Both the position numbers and the translations under genes were made by a program. A stretch of 64,000 bases of DNA from a bacterium (lineage in GTDB: Bacteria; Myxococcota_A; Polyangia; Nannocystales; Nannocystaceae), in assembly GCA_024742475.1 (NCBI GenBank), contig JANSYI010000014.1, positions 62,001-126,000 of the forward strand, read 5' to 3'. Shown in pieces: positions 36,782 through 46,503 of this stretch; the first letter of the stretch is position 1; every line of letters starts with the position of its first letter. The notes under the pieces are model-generated. The model did not search any database and was not told the DNA's origin. It saw nothing but the letters and a program-made list of their open reading frames with translations.

Positions 36782-38337
36782 GCACCACCGAAGTCCCACG
36801 GCTGGGCAACTCGGTCCTGCTCGTCGAGGACGATCCGTTGGTCGTGCACGCGCTGGCTCTGTCGTTGCGCAAAGGCGGCTACGACGTCACGGTCGCGGGG
36901 GACTACGACCAAGCGCTCGACCGTTTCAACGCCAACTCCGACTTCGACGTGGTCGTCACCGACCTCTTGATGCCCGGCGGTACGGGGCTCGAGCTGCTCA
37001 AGCACATCGAGACCAAGGACCCCGACCTCCCGGTCGTCATCGTCACCGCCGACCAGAGCGTTCAAGCCGCCGCAGAGGCGGTCCGGGAGCACGCGTTCGA
37101 CTACCTCACCAAGCCGGTTTCGCGAAACCAGCTGCTGGAGACCGTGAGCCGAGCCATCGCGCAGCGCGTCGAGTCTGCGGTCGAGAAGCACGCGCAAGAG
37201 CGTCTGCAGGAAGAACACCGACAGCTGGCGATTCGGCACCAGCGCACCGCGATGCTGCTGTCGGTCCTCTACAACCGCGCCGTCGAGGGCATCTTGGTCC
37301 TCGACGAAGACGGCCGCCTCGTCGACGCGTCGGAGAGCTTCGTGGCGCTGGTCGGCGAACCCCTCTACGAGGTCCTCGACATCGACATTCGCGAGCTGTT
37401 CGAGCCGCACCCCACCGAGGGCGACATTCAAGATCGCGTCGTCGCGCTCGCTCAGGGCCCCGTGGCGTCGGGCCACTGGCGTGGCGAGGTCACCGTGCAC
37501 GCGGGGCGGGGACGGCACCTGCCCGCCAAGATGAGCCTCTCGGTCTGCGAGACGCCGGCCGTCGACGGCGAGGATCGCACCCGCTACGTCATCGCGCTGC
37601 TCTACTACGAGACGGCCTACGAGCAGTTGAGTCGCCAGCTGCAGCAGGCCGACCGCCTCGCCACGATCGGGCTGCTCGCAGGCAGCGCTGCGCACGAGAT
37701 CAAGAACGAGCTCGGACCGCTGCTGGGCTACCTCACCATGATCGAGAAGGGCAACGCCGACCCGGTGGGCTCGGGCATGATCGGCATCATGCGAGAGAGC
37801 GTTCGACGCGTGCATGAACACGTCGAGCAAATCCTCGAGCCGCTCCGACCGCGAGTGCGTACGCGCGGGGCCGTCGTCGTCAGCGACTCGGTCGACGGCA
37901 TCTTGGCCCTGCTGCGACGCGCGGGGAAGCTGCGACGGATCAAGCTGTCGTTCGAGCAGCGCGGAGACGACGACGTGATCGTGCACGCCGACAAGGACGA
38001 GGTGCACCAGATCGCCCTCAACCTGATCACCAACGCGATCGACGCGCTCGGCGATGGCGACGGGAGTGAGCGCGGCTGCATCGAGATTCGGACCTGGTAC
38101 GAGCACGATTGGGGCGTGCTCGAGGTCTGCGACGATGGCGCCGGAATCGAAGAGGAGCTGCGCGCGAGGGTGTTCGAGCCGTTCTTCACCACGAAGGGCT
38201 CAGGGGGCACCGGACTGGGGCTGCCCGTGGTCAACGACATCGTGCGCAGCCTCAAGGGGCGCGTGACGCTCGACAAGAACGGCGAGCGAGGCACCGTGGT
38301 GACGGTGTGGGTCCCCCGGTACAAACCTGGCCACTGA
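36778..38337 (+). CDS. hybrid REC-PAS-HisKA-HATPase histidine kinase
   Basis: The 519-aa cytoplasmic protein begins with a receiver domain (10-125): acidic pocket EDD 17-19, phospho-acceptor Asp 62 in TDLLMP, Thr 90, Lys 112. A PAS-like domain follows (160-275, YNRAVEGILVLDEDGRLVDA). The kinase core has H-box SAAHEIKNELGPL (His 306), N-box NLITNAIDALGDG, G1 DDGAGI, F-box EPFFTTK and G2 GGTGLGLPVV. An N-terminal receiver on a kinase suggests control by an upstream phosphodonor. The coupled upstream ChpT-like protein is a natural candidate to deliver or remove that phosphate. There is no TM segment. Confidence 0.93.
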   Translation: MSTTEVPRLGNSVLLVEDDPLVVHALALSLRKGGYDVTVAGDYDQALDRFNANSDFDVVVTDLLMPGGTGLELLKHIETKDPDLPVVIVTADQSVQAAAEAVREHAFDYLTKPVSRNQLLETVSRAIAQRVESAVEKHAQERLQEEHRQLAIRHQRTAMLLSVLYNRAVEGILVLDEDGRLVDASESFVALVGEPLYEVLDIDIRELFEPHPTEGDIQDRVVALAQGPVASGHWRGEVTVHAGRGRHLPAKMSLSVCETPAVDGEDRTRYVIALLYYETAYEQLSRQLQQADRLATIGLLAGSAAHEIKNELGPLLGYLTMIEKGNADPVGSGMIGIMRESVRRVHEHVEQILEPLRPRVRTRGAVVVSDSVDGILALLRRAGKLRRIKLSFEQRGDDDVIVHADKDEVHQIALNLITNAIDALGDGDGSERGCIEIRTWYEHDWGVLEVCDDGAGIEEELRARVFEPFFTTKGSGGTGLGLPVVNDIVRSLKGRVTLDKNGERGTVVTVWVPRYKPGH

Positions 38338-38398
38338 TGGCGAGATCGGTGCATCCCCCTTCGCCGCGCCGCATTGGTGCTAGCGTAGAGGAGCCAGG

Positions 38399-40018
38399 AT
38401 GGTGTTCCGTATGAAGCTTCGTCGCCGCACCTTCACCGCGGGGGTGCTCTCGTCGCTCGTCGCCGGGTGCAAGGATCCGCCCGCGTCGATCCCCGCGGAG
38501 GGCACGACCACGGGCGATCCGCCACTGCCACCGCCCGACCTGCCCTTCCGCACCGATCTCCCGCCGCCCGACATGGGGGAGCCGCCCGGCCGCGTCGACC
38601 CGCCAGAGCCCGAGGTTCGGGTCGACGTCGGCGAGCCGGTTCCCCCCGAGCCCGATCCGCGCCCCGTCGGCATCGAGAACGTCCTGTTCCTCTCCATCGA
38701 CGACCTCAACGACTACGTGGGCTTCATGGGTGGGCACCCCCAGGCGCTCACGCCCAACCTCGATCAGTTCGCGGCCTCGTCGGTCGCCTTCATGAACGCG
38801 CACTGCGCCGCGCCGTCGTGCAACCCGTCGCGAACGTCCGTGATGACGGGCCTTCGGCCCTCGACGACGGGCATCTATCGCAACGAGAACCCCTGGTTTC
38901 CGCTGCTCGGCGACACGCCCACGATCCCCTCGGTGTTTCGCGACGCCGGCTTCCGTACGCTCGGCGCGGGCAAGCTCTTTCACGGCAACGCCATGCAGCC
39001 GCTGTCGTGGCACGACTACTTCCCCGCGTTCTGCAACGCGCGTCCGAACGAGCCCGAGCCCACTATCCAGCCCGCCAACGGCATCGAAGGCTCGGGCCGC
39101 ATGGATTGGGGTCCGCTCGAAGAAGACGCGGTGATGGGCGACGCGCGGGTCACCGAGTGGATCCAAGAGCAATTCGCCAAGCACGACGGCATGCCCACCT
39201 TCTTCGGGTGCGGCCTCTTTCGCCCACATCTGCCCTGGTACGCCCCGCTCAGCTACTTCGACCTGTTCGACCAGGACGAGATCGGCGGTCCCCCGTTCCT
39301 GGCGCACGACTACGACGACATCCCGGCCGCCGCGAGTGAGGTGTTCCGCTACTTCGGCGACCACGAGCGCATCACCGGGGCGGACGCGTGGCGCGAGGCG
39401 ATTCACGGCTACCTCGCCACCATCGCGTTCGCCGACGCCATGTTCGGCCGAGTCATCGACGCCCTCGATGCGAGCCCGCTTGCGGAGAGCACCGCCGTCG
39501 TCGTCTGGTCCGACCACGGCTGGCACCTCGGCGAGAAGCTGCACTGGCGGAAGTTCACGCTGTGGGAGGAAGCCACGCGCGTCCCGCTGATGGTCCGCCT
39601 GCCGGGCGCGCGCTCCCACCAGTGCTTCGAGCCGGTCAGCCTGCTCGACATCTTCCCCACCCTCGTCGAGCTCTTCGAGCTGCCCGGCCTCGACCACCTC
39701 GAAGGCACGAGCCTCATGCCGCTCATCGAGGACCCGCGCGCCCGTCGTTCGCACGGGGCGATCACCACGTGGGATGCGGGCAACCATTCGGTCCGCACCC
39801 GCGATCTCCGCTACACGCGCTACTACGACGGCACGCGCGAGCTCTACGACCACACCACCGATCCTCACGAGTGGACCAATGTCGTGGACGACCCGCGCTA
39901 CGCCGAGTCGGTGGCGCTGCTCGACACACAACTGCCCGAGGGAGCCCCCGCAGCGCCCACTTCGGACGACTATCTGCCGGGCGAGCTCGGCTGCGAGGTC
40001 CCCGAGATGGATGATTGA
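38399..40018 (+). CDS. lipid-anchored type I sulfatase (iduronate-2-sulfatase-like)
   Basis: A GAGGAG site lies 5 nt before ATG 38399. The N-terminus (MKLRRRTFTAGVLSSLVAGC) is a Tat-like, lipobox-containing signal, followed by a Pro-rich linker to about residue 90. The sulfatase domain has metal ligands SIDDLND (100-106) and the formylglycine motif CNPSRTSVMTG, with Cys 141 as the residue to be converted. Downstream are GKLFHGN, SDHGWHLGEK and the His/Asp metal set typical of IdsA/choline-sulfatase-like enzymes. It should hydrolyse sulphate esters, perhaps of algal or host polysaccharides, at the cell surface. No formylglycine-generating enzyme gene is in the window. Confidence 0.92.
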   Translation: MVFRMKLRRRTFTAGVLSSLVAGCKDPPASIPAEGTTTGDPPLPPPDLPFRTDLPPPDMGEPPGRVDPPEPEVRVDVGEPVPPEPDPRPVGIENVLFLSIDDLNDYVGFMGGHPQALTPNLDQFAASSVAFMNAHCAAPSCNPSRTSVMTGLRPSTTGIYRNENPWFPLLGDTPTIPSVFRDAGFRTLGAGKLFHGNAMQPLSWHDYFPAFCNARPNEPEPTIQPANGIEGSGRMDWGPLEEDAVMGDARVTEWIQEQFAKHDGMPTFFGCGLFRPHLPWYAPLSYFDLFDQDEIGGPPFLAHDYDDIPAAASEVFRYFGDHERITGADAWREAIHGYLATIAFADAMFGRVIDALDASPLAESTAVVVWSDHGWHLGEKLHWRKFTLWEEATRVPLMVRLPGARSHQCFEPVSLLDIFPTLVELFELPGLDHLEGTSLMPLIEDPRARRSHGAITTWDAGNHSVRTRDLRYTRYYDGTRELYDHTTDPHEWTNVVDDPRYAESVALLDTQLPEGAPAAPTSDDYLPGELGCEVPEMDD

Positions 40019-40076
40019 CCGGGTGCTCGAAGCGGTGGCGAGGCAGACCCCGGCCTGCTAGCGTGCCCGGCTCCGC

Positions 40077-40829
40077 ATGAGCGCCAATCTCGGACTTCTG
40101 CTATCGGACAACAACGCCCGTCGCCAACGTAAACCGATGCCCCTGGTCGACGTGGTGCTGCTCGAGCGCACCCTCTTCGAGCCGCCGCGGGCGAGCGCGG
40201 CCGGCCGCTGGGCGACGCAAGTCCGCCGGCTGTTCCCCAACGCGGAGGTGATTCCCTACGGGTGGCACCTGCTCACGCACGGCCCCGATGACGGTCTCCG
40301 CGGGCTCAGCTCCCGTTCGCTCGAGGGCCAGCCCCACAAGTTTGGCGGCCTGCAGAGCAGCGACGAGGTCGCACGCGCATGGGAGGCCGTCCGTCCCTGC
40401 TACGAAGCCCTCGGCGCCAAGCGCATCGTCATACGCACCCCCGCCAGCCTCACCCCCGGCGCAGTGGGGCGCAAACGGCTGCAGAGCTTCGTCGAGCAGC
40501 GTCGCGCCGACGGGTACGAGCTCGTTTGGGAGCCCGAAGGTCTATGGTCGCCCAGCGAGGCCGCCAACCTTGCCGCCTCCTTGAAGATCACCGCCATGGG
40601 CCCGGCCTTCGTCGCCGGACGTCCCAACACCGACGAAGACCCCGAGGTCCTCTACCACCGCTCTGCCTGGCTCCGTGTCGACGCCATGGGCCGTCGCCCG
40701 CGGCTCTCCGCCGACCAGCTCGACGCCATCGCCGACCACGCCGACGTCGTCACCAGCCCCACCTTCGTGTTCGCGGGCCCAAAGGCGCTGGCCAACCTCG
40801 AGGCCACCGCCGACAGCCTCGGCAGCTAG
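40077..40829 (+). CDS. DUF72-like protein, weakly assigned
   Basis: The 250-aa protein has no signal peptide. Its pattern (LGAKRIVIRTPASLTPGAVG, GYELVWEPEGLWSPSEAANL, RSAWLRVDAMGR, VVTSPTFVFAGPKALANLEA) loosely follows the second half of the DUF72/YecE TIM-barrel family, with a partner-protein strand, a conserved WEP and an end segment near an FxN. The N-terminal DUF72 signature (SGWxY) is not clear, so the assignment is tentative. No reaction is known for the family. It starts at ATG 40077, 58 bp after the sulfatase stop, and could share its transcript. Confidence 0.5.
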   Translation: MSANLGLLLSDNNARRQRKPMPLVDVVLLERTLFEPPRASAAGRWATQVRRLFPNAEVIPYGWHLLTHGPDDGLRGLSSRSLEGQPHKFGGLQSSDEVARAWEAVRPCYEALGAKRIVIRTPASLTPGAVGRKRLQSFVEQRRADGYELVWEPEGLWSPSEAANLAASLKITAMGPAFVAGRPNTDEDPEVLYHRSAWLRVDAMGRRPRLSADQLDAIADHADVVTSPTFVFAGPKALANLEATADSLGS

Positions 40830-40920
40830 CCCCCGTCTGCTCGGGAGTACCGCTCCCCTTAAACGAGCAGCGCCGCCGACCGAAGAACGGCGGCGGCGGC
40901 GTGGAAGCTGTCCGGACGGA

Positions 40921-41307
40921 CTACTTCTTGGTGCGACGCTTCGCGACCTTCTTCTTGGCGGCCTTCTTGGTGGCCTTCTTCTTGGTCGCCTTCTTCTTGG
41001 CGGCCTTCTTCTTGGTGGCCTTCTTGGCGACCTTCTTCTTGGCGGCCTTCTTCTTGGTCGCCTTCTTTTTGGTGGCCTTCTTCTTGGTGGCCTTCTTCTT
41101 GGTCGCCTTCTTCTTGGTCGCCTTTTTGGCTACCTTCTTCTTGGCGGCCTTCTTCTTGGTGGCCTTCTTCTTGGTCGCCTTCTTCTTGGTCGCCTTCTTG
41201 GCTACCTTCTTCTTGGCGGCCTTCTTCTTGGTGGCCTTCTTCTTGGCGGTCTTTTTCTTGGCGGTCTTGCGGGTGGCCTTTTTGGCCCCTGATGCTGCTG
41301 CGGACAT
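40921..41307 (-). CDS. histone H1-like Lys/Ala/Thr repeat protein
   Basis: The start at ATG 41307 has an AAGGAGGG site upstream. The 128-aa product is almost all Lys with Ala, Thr and Val, in five-residue units (KKKAT, KKKAA, KKKVA). This resembles the C-terminal tail of eukaryotic histone H1 and bacterial H1-like proteins such as AlgP or HctB. Such tails bind and condense DNA non-specifically; nucleoid packing is inferred. No folded DNA-binding domain is present. It is divergent from pepA across an A/T-richer gap. Repeat-unit number may vary between strains by slippage. Confidence 0.88.
   Translation of the reverse strand: MSAAASGAKKATRKTAKKKTAKKKATKKKAAKKKVAKKATKKKATKKKATKKKAAKKKVAKKATKKKATKKKATKKKATKKKATKKKAAKKKVAKKATKKKAAKKKATKKKATKKAAKKKVAKRRTKK
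40948..41262. repeat. 15-bp tandem coding repeats of the H1-like gene
   Basis: The gene body is an array of about twenty 15-bp units of the form TTCTTCTTGGTGGCC and variants (GTCGCC, GCGGCC, GCTACC) on the plus strand. Each unit encodes five residues. The units group into longer blocks (…ACC TTC TTC TTG GCG GCC…) that recur three to four times, pointing to expansion by slipped pairing or recombination. Confidence 0.85.
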
Positions 41308-41635
41308 AGGAATCTGGCCCTCCTTCAAGGGGCAACGGTACGCTCGGACCTTACGGTCGGGATCAGCGCATGTCAATAATAATTAGCCCTCTTTGTCATG
41401 CAATTAGGCGAAGGTAATGGATCGTGGAGGGTAGTTGAGTGATCGTGATAGCGAGTTATAGGTCTCTTATGTCTCACAGATGCACACAAGGTCGGGAACC
41501 GCGCAAGATTCCGTAGATCCACAGCTTTTTCATCTTGACGCGCACTTCGCACACGGCTTTTCGTGGGCTAGAGTGGCGCCGCGACGCGGTTGAGTGCGAC
41601 GTTCGCGCCCCGCCTTCCGAACGAGAAAAAATTTC
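41308..41635. other. 328-bp divergent intergenic region, A/T-rich
   Basis: Lies between the H1-like gene (minus) and pepA (plus). The stretch 41369-41480 (AATAATAATTAG, then GTAATGGATCG and GAGTTATAGG) is clearly richer in A/T than its surroundings, so promoters for both genes probably lie here. A TTGACG at 41535-41540 could be a -35 box for pepA, but I found no good -10 at 17 bp. No coding sequence is visible. Confidence 0.5.
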
Positions 41636-43135
<1,500 letters not shown>

Positions 43136-43153
43136 GCGACGAACGAAGCAAGA

Positions 43154-43186
43154 AAGGCGCGGTGTCCCTGATGGACATCGCGCCTT
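43154..43186. terminator. bidirectional intrinsic terminator between pepA and carD
   Basis: A 14-bp inverted repeat (AAGGCGCGGTGTCC against GGACATCGCGCCTT, one G-T wobble) with a CTGAT loop. CTTCTTCTTG follows on the plus strand, and a T-rich flank appears on the minus strand. It lies 18 bp past pepA and 23 bp from the carD stop, so it should end both transcripts. Confidence 0.85.
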
Positions 43187-43208
43187 CTTCTTGCGGTCGG
43201 GGCCGGCG

Positions 43209-43700
43209 CTATGCGAAGAGCTCGTCGAGCTCTTTGGCGACGGCAGGCTCTTCTTGGCCCTTGGCCAGCGCCAGCTCTTGCACGAGCAGCGAGCGCGCCG
43301 TGTCGAGCATCTTGCGCTCGCCAAACGAGAGCTCCTTGTCGGAGCGGAGCAGGCACAGGTCGCGGAGCACGGTGGCGATCTCGACGAGTGAACCCGTCTT
43401 GATCTTCTCCATGTACTCGCGGTAGCGGCGGTTCCACGTCGCCGTGGAGATCTTGTCGCCCCGGTGCTTGAGCACCTCGTAGACCTGACCGACCTCGTCG
43501 TCCTTGACCAGGCGACGAAGGCCGACGGCCTTGGCTTTGTGCTTGGGAACCCGGACGGTCATGTTGTTCTCGAGCACGCGCAGGACGTAGAACACGAGCG
43601 CGTGTCCGGAGATTTCCTGCTCCTCGAGGCCGACGACCTCGGCAACGCCGTGGCCCGGGTAAACCGTCTTTTCGCCTACATTGAACGAGTTATCGGCCAT
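43209..43700 (-). CDS. carD: CarD/CdnL-family RNA-polymerase-binding regulator
   Basis: The start at ATG 43700 (AGGAAG upstream) gives 163 aa, close to M. xanthus CdnL (about 164). The N-terminal RNA-polymerase-interaction Tudor-like domain (1-70) has FNVGEKTVYPGHGVAEVVGL and ENNMTVRVPKHKA. The C-terminal helical domain (75-163) has VLKHRGDKISTATWNRRYRE, with the conserved Trp that stabilises open complexes at rRNA promoters. It is the short, essential type without an HMGA-like tail, so CdnL is the better functional name. It is probably highly expressed and single-gene. Confidence 0.93.
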   Translation of the reverse strand: MADNSFNVGEKTVYPGHGVAEVVGLEEQEISGHALVFYVLRVLENNMTVRVPKHKAKAVGLRRLVKDDEVGQVYEVLKHRGDKISTATWNRRYREYMEKIKTGSLVEIATVLRDLCLLRSDKELSFGERKMLDTARSLLVQELALAKGQEEPAVAKELDELFA

Positions 43701-44080
43701 GTCTGTCGCTTCCTTGGCGGGCCCCTCCGCAAGAGCACTTGTTGGGGCGCGAGAATTCGCGCAATTCACGCCGCACGATCGGCAACGTAGGCGGCGTGTA
43801 ATTAGCAGCTCCCGCAATTTCCGTCAATGACAGACCCGGAAAGGCCGACCCCAGAGACGGAGCGTGCGCGGTGCACTCGGACGCGGTGGGCGGAAACATG
43901 CGGGGACGAAGGGGCGGACGCCGGAGGGCGTCCCCTCATTGTAGCCCGAGGGCGCGCCGGTGCGAGCAGGCAAATCCGCCGTGGTCGATGGCGTGGCGTG
44001 CATCACGCAACCTCCGCGGAAACGAGTGAAATCGCCCGGTTCTGCAGGCTTTCCGGCCGGGCGTGCTAATCTCCGCCGCA
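43701..44080. other. 380-bp divergent region upstream of carD, no gene
   Basis: No convincing ORF is present. The first ~130 bp next to carD contain A/T-rich patches (GCGCAATTCACG, GTGTAATTAGCAG), suggesting the carD promoter. A hairpin GGACGCC-GGAG-GGCGTCC (43916-43933) sits inside a longer GGGGACG...CGTCCCC pairing, with no T-run after it. It could be a structured leader or the boundary of the upstream transcript. Confidence 0.5.
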
Positions 44081-44593
44081 ATGCGATTCGGCAGCGTTTA
44101 CGAACAGTTGCGGCTCGTGCGTGCGCCACTGCGTGCGACTGTGGTGGGTGCCCTGCTCGCGAGCGCCTGCGCCATGACGCCCGAGCGTCTGCCGAACTTG
44201 GACCGTCGCTTCTACGAGGTGATGGAGACGCCAGACCTGCAGAAGGCGTTTCTCAACGTCGAAGAGGAGGAGCGGCAGGCGTTCCTCGAGAAGCACGGGC
44301 TCTGGGAAGAGTGGTCCGCGCTGCCGCCCGAGGAACGCAAAGACGCCGCGCGCGGCGAGGTCAGCGTCGGCTATCACGAGTTCGCGCTGTTCATGGCGTG
44401 GGGGCCGCCCGCCGACACCCTCACCCGGGACCGCGACGGCCGAAACGCCATCGTGCACACGTACATCCGCTGCTCTTCGGGGCCCAAGCGAGGCAAGTAC
44501 GTCCGCAACAACCTCGACTGCGACGGCACCTCCGACGAGACGCAGGTCGCAATCGACAACGACCTCATCGTCGAGATCAAGTACGCGACGTGA
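44081..44593 (+). CDS. lipoprotein, unknown function
   Basis: From ATG 44081 the 170-aa product has a signal with lipobox LLASAC near residue 30 (after RATVVGALLASAC). The mature domain starts with a helical segment (RRFYEVMETPDLQKAFLNVE, EEERQAFLEKHGLWEEW) and then a beta-rich part (VSVGYHEFALFMAWGPPADT, NAIVHTYIRCSSGPKRGKYV). The start of the mature part faintly recalls the ~GWxTD helical repeats of gliding and secretion lipoproteins, but the signature is absent. The function is unknown. Confidence 0.7.
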   Translation: MRFGSVYEQLRLVRAPLRATVVGALLASACAMTPERLPNLDRRFYEVMETPDLQKAFLNVEEEERQAFLEKHGLWEEWSALPPEERKDAARGEVSVGYHEFALFMAWGPPADTLTRDRDGRNAIVHTYIRCSSGPKRGKYVRNNLDCDGTSDETQVAIDNDLIVEIKYAT

Positions 44594-44627
44594 GGGGGCT
44601 CGGCGGGGGCCGGAACCGGGGTTCTGC

Positions 44628-44728
44628 GTGCCCCCCCTTCGGGTGAGGGGGCACTCCGAACCCCTTGCGGGGGGTTGTCTGCTCGCCCCTCTTTCCATCT
44701 TTTCCGCTGCGCGCCCCTCCGGGGCGCT
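44628..44728. repeat. cluster of three GC-rich hairpins
   Basis: Three inverted repeats lie within 101 bp: GTGCCCCC/GGGGGCAC (44628-44654), AACCCC/GGGGTT (44659-44676) and GCGCCCC-TCC-GGGGCGC (44712-44728). They lie in the 279-bp gap behind the 44081 lipoprotein gene. None has a T-run, so they may be a rho-independent-like stop region, an RNA structure, or a small palindromic element. Confidence 0.6.
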
Positions 44729-44872
44729 CGCTCTTCTGCTTCGGAGCGATGTTGGGGAGGCTCGTGTCTTGCTGAGGGGCGTTGTCCGCAGTGGAGGTTT
44801 GCACTACGGAATGAACACTGGGGGGCGGTTGACGTCTGAGTCCCTGGACCGCGAACATCGGTCTTCGTCGTC

Positions 44873-45478
44873 ATGGTGCGTCTCGCCAAACAGCTCGTCC
44901 TCGCCTTTGCCCTCGGGGGCCTGTTCGCCGTGCCTCCCGCGCCGGTCCAGGCCCACTTGGCCAAGTGGGGGAGCTGGGAGATCACCCACCGCAACTTGAT
45001 GAAGCTGTTCCCCGACGCGGATCCGAACGGCTGGAAGATCAAGCGCTACCAGTTCAACGACGAAGAGGTGAAGTACCTCCAGAAGGAGCTGGGCTTCGAC
45101 CTGTACCCCGAGGACAAGACCCCCGAGTTCTACCTCGCGCACGACACCGACGGTAAGTTCCTCGGCGTCGCGATCTTCATCGACCCGCGCACCAAACCCA
45201 AGGTGCTCAACGGCGGCATCCTCACCCTCGAGGTCGGCATCGGCGTCAACACCAAGGGCGAGATCAGCCGCATCCGCGTCTACGACTATCGCGGCAACGT
45301 CGAGCTCACCAAGGACGCGTTTCTCGACCAGCTCAAGGGGCGCACCCTCGACTCGAACTACACGATGGGCAAGGACGGGCTGAAGCCGGTCGAGGGCGAA
45401 GCCGAAGAGAGCCAGCTGGTCGCCAACGCGGGCCGTGAGGCGCTGCTTCTGATGAAGACCGCGCTCGGTCGCCGCTAG
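44873..45478 (+). CDS. secreted protein, possibly FMN-binding-domain-like
   Basis: The 201-aa product has a signal peptide (MVRLAKQLVLAFALGGLFAV to VQA) and a mature domain with an N-terminal helical part (ITHRNLMKLFPDADPNGWKI) and a central sheet. The stretch LTLEVGIGVNTKGEISRIRV, then RGNVELTKDAFLDQLKG, recalls the RnfG/NosR FMN-binding fold, in which a Thr is flavinylated. The flavinylation motif (SGAT) is not clear, so the match is weak. It is more safely called a periplasmic protein of unknown function. Its TAG overlaps the convergent epimerase stop (CTAG 45475-45478). Confidence 0.6.
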   Translation: MVRLAKQLVLAFALGGLFAVPPAPVQAHLAKWGSWEITHRNLMKLFPDADPNGWKIKRYQFNDEEVKYLQKELGFDLYPEDKTPEFYLAHDTDGKFLGVAIFIDPRTKPKVLNGGILTLEVGIGVNTKGEISRIRVYDYRGNVELTKDAFLDQLKGRTLDSNYTMGKDGLKPVEGEAEESQLVANAGREALLLMKTALGRR

Positions 45479-46410
45479 CTCGCGTACCACGCCAGCGTGG
45501 CGGCCAGGCCCTCGTCCAGCCCCACGCTGGGCTCGTACTTCAGTGCGTCGCGAGCGTGGCTGAGCTCGGCGCACGAACGTTGCACCTCGCCGCTGCGCGC
45601 AGGCGCGTGCCCGATGCTGGAGGCCGACCCCGCCAGGCGAACTACGGTCTGCGCCAACACGTTGATCGAGGTCTCTGCGCCGGTGCCCACGTTGAACACG
45701 TCGCCGGCGAAGTCCTGTGAGGCGGCCTTGCGCAGCGCTGCGGAGACGTCCGAGACGAACACGAAGTCGCGGGTCTGCTCGCCGTCGCCGTAGATCGTGA
45801 TCCCCTCGCCGGCGAGCGCCCGCTTCATGAAGATGGAGATCACGCCCGAGTACGGGCTGCTGGGATCTTGGCGAGGCCCGTAGACGTTGAAGAAGCGCAG
45901 CGCGGCCGTGGGGACGCCGTGGGTCGTCGCGTAGGCACGCAGCGCGAGCTCGGAGCTGAACTTGTGAAATCCGTAGGGGCTCAAGGGCCAGCGCGCGGAC
46001 GATTCGCGAACCGGGACCTCGTCGACATCGCCGTAGGTCGCAGCCGAGGACGCGAGCACCACCCGAACTCCGCGATGCTGCCTCGCGTACTCGAGCACCT
46101 GAAGCGTCGCGCCGTGGTTGCGGCGTGCGTCTTCGAGAGGGTTCTGCAGCGACGCCACAACCGACACCTGAGCGGCCAGGTGCACGATCGCCGTCGGCGT
46201 TCCCCACCGAGGGTCGAGCTTGCCAAGGCCAGCCCACAGCCCGTCGACGACGTTGGTTTCGATCACCTCGAGCTCGCCCTCGAGCCCCTGCAGGTTCGCC
46301 CGCTTGCCCGAGGAAAAGTCGTCGAGCACCACCACGCGCTCACCGGCCGCGAGGAGGTCGCGCACGAGCTGCGACCCGATGAAACCCGCGCCTCCGGTGA
46401 CGACGTACAT
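45475..46410 (-). CDS. NAD-dependent sugar epimerase/dehydratase (GalE-like SDR)
   Basis: From ATG 46410 the 311-aa protein is an extended short-chain dehydrogenase: NAD-binding VTGGAGFIGSQL (GxxGxxG at 6-12), LDDFSSGK, VHLAAQVSV, catalytic SSAATYG and Tyr146-xxx-Lys150 in SPYGFHK, then the substrate-side RFFNVYGPRQDPSSPYSGVI. Such enzymes interconvert UDP- or GDP-sugars (UDP-glucose 4-epimerase is the best analogue). The exact sugar cannot be read from sequence. No polysaccharide gene cluster surrounds it. Confidence 0.9.
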   Translation of the reverse strand: MYVVTGGAGFIGSQLVRDLLAAGERVVVLDDFSSGKRANLQGLEGELEVIETNVVDGLWAGLGKLDPRWGTPTAIVHLAAQVSVVASLQNPLEDARRNHGATLQVLEYARQHRGVRVVLASSAATYGDVDEVPVRESSARWPLSPYGFHKFSSELALRAYATTHGVPTAALRFFNVYGPRQDPSSPYSGVISIFMKRALAGEGITIYGDGEQTRDFVFVSDVSAALRKAASQDFAGDVFNVGTGAETSINVLAQTVVRLAGSASSIGHAPARSGEVQRSCAELSHARDALKYEPSVGLDEGLAATLAWYAS

Positions 46411-46503
46411 GCGGGTGAACTGTACCGCGCCGGCGGCTTCGTGCGGCTCGAGGTCACCGTGACGACGTGGCCGGGCTTCACCGCGGACTGCTAGTCTTGT
46501 GGA

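Noticed and set aside
40948..41262. Regular 15-bp repeats resembling a repeat array
   Set aside because: There are no unique spacers. The units are in-frame codons of the H1-like gene, so this is not a CRISPR array.
43824..44129. 101-codon minus-strand ORF upstream of carD
   Set aside because: It is Arg/Pro-rich with no family match, and it overlaps the start of the divergent lipoprotein gene.
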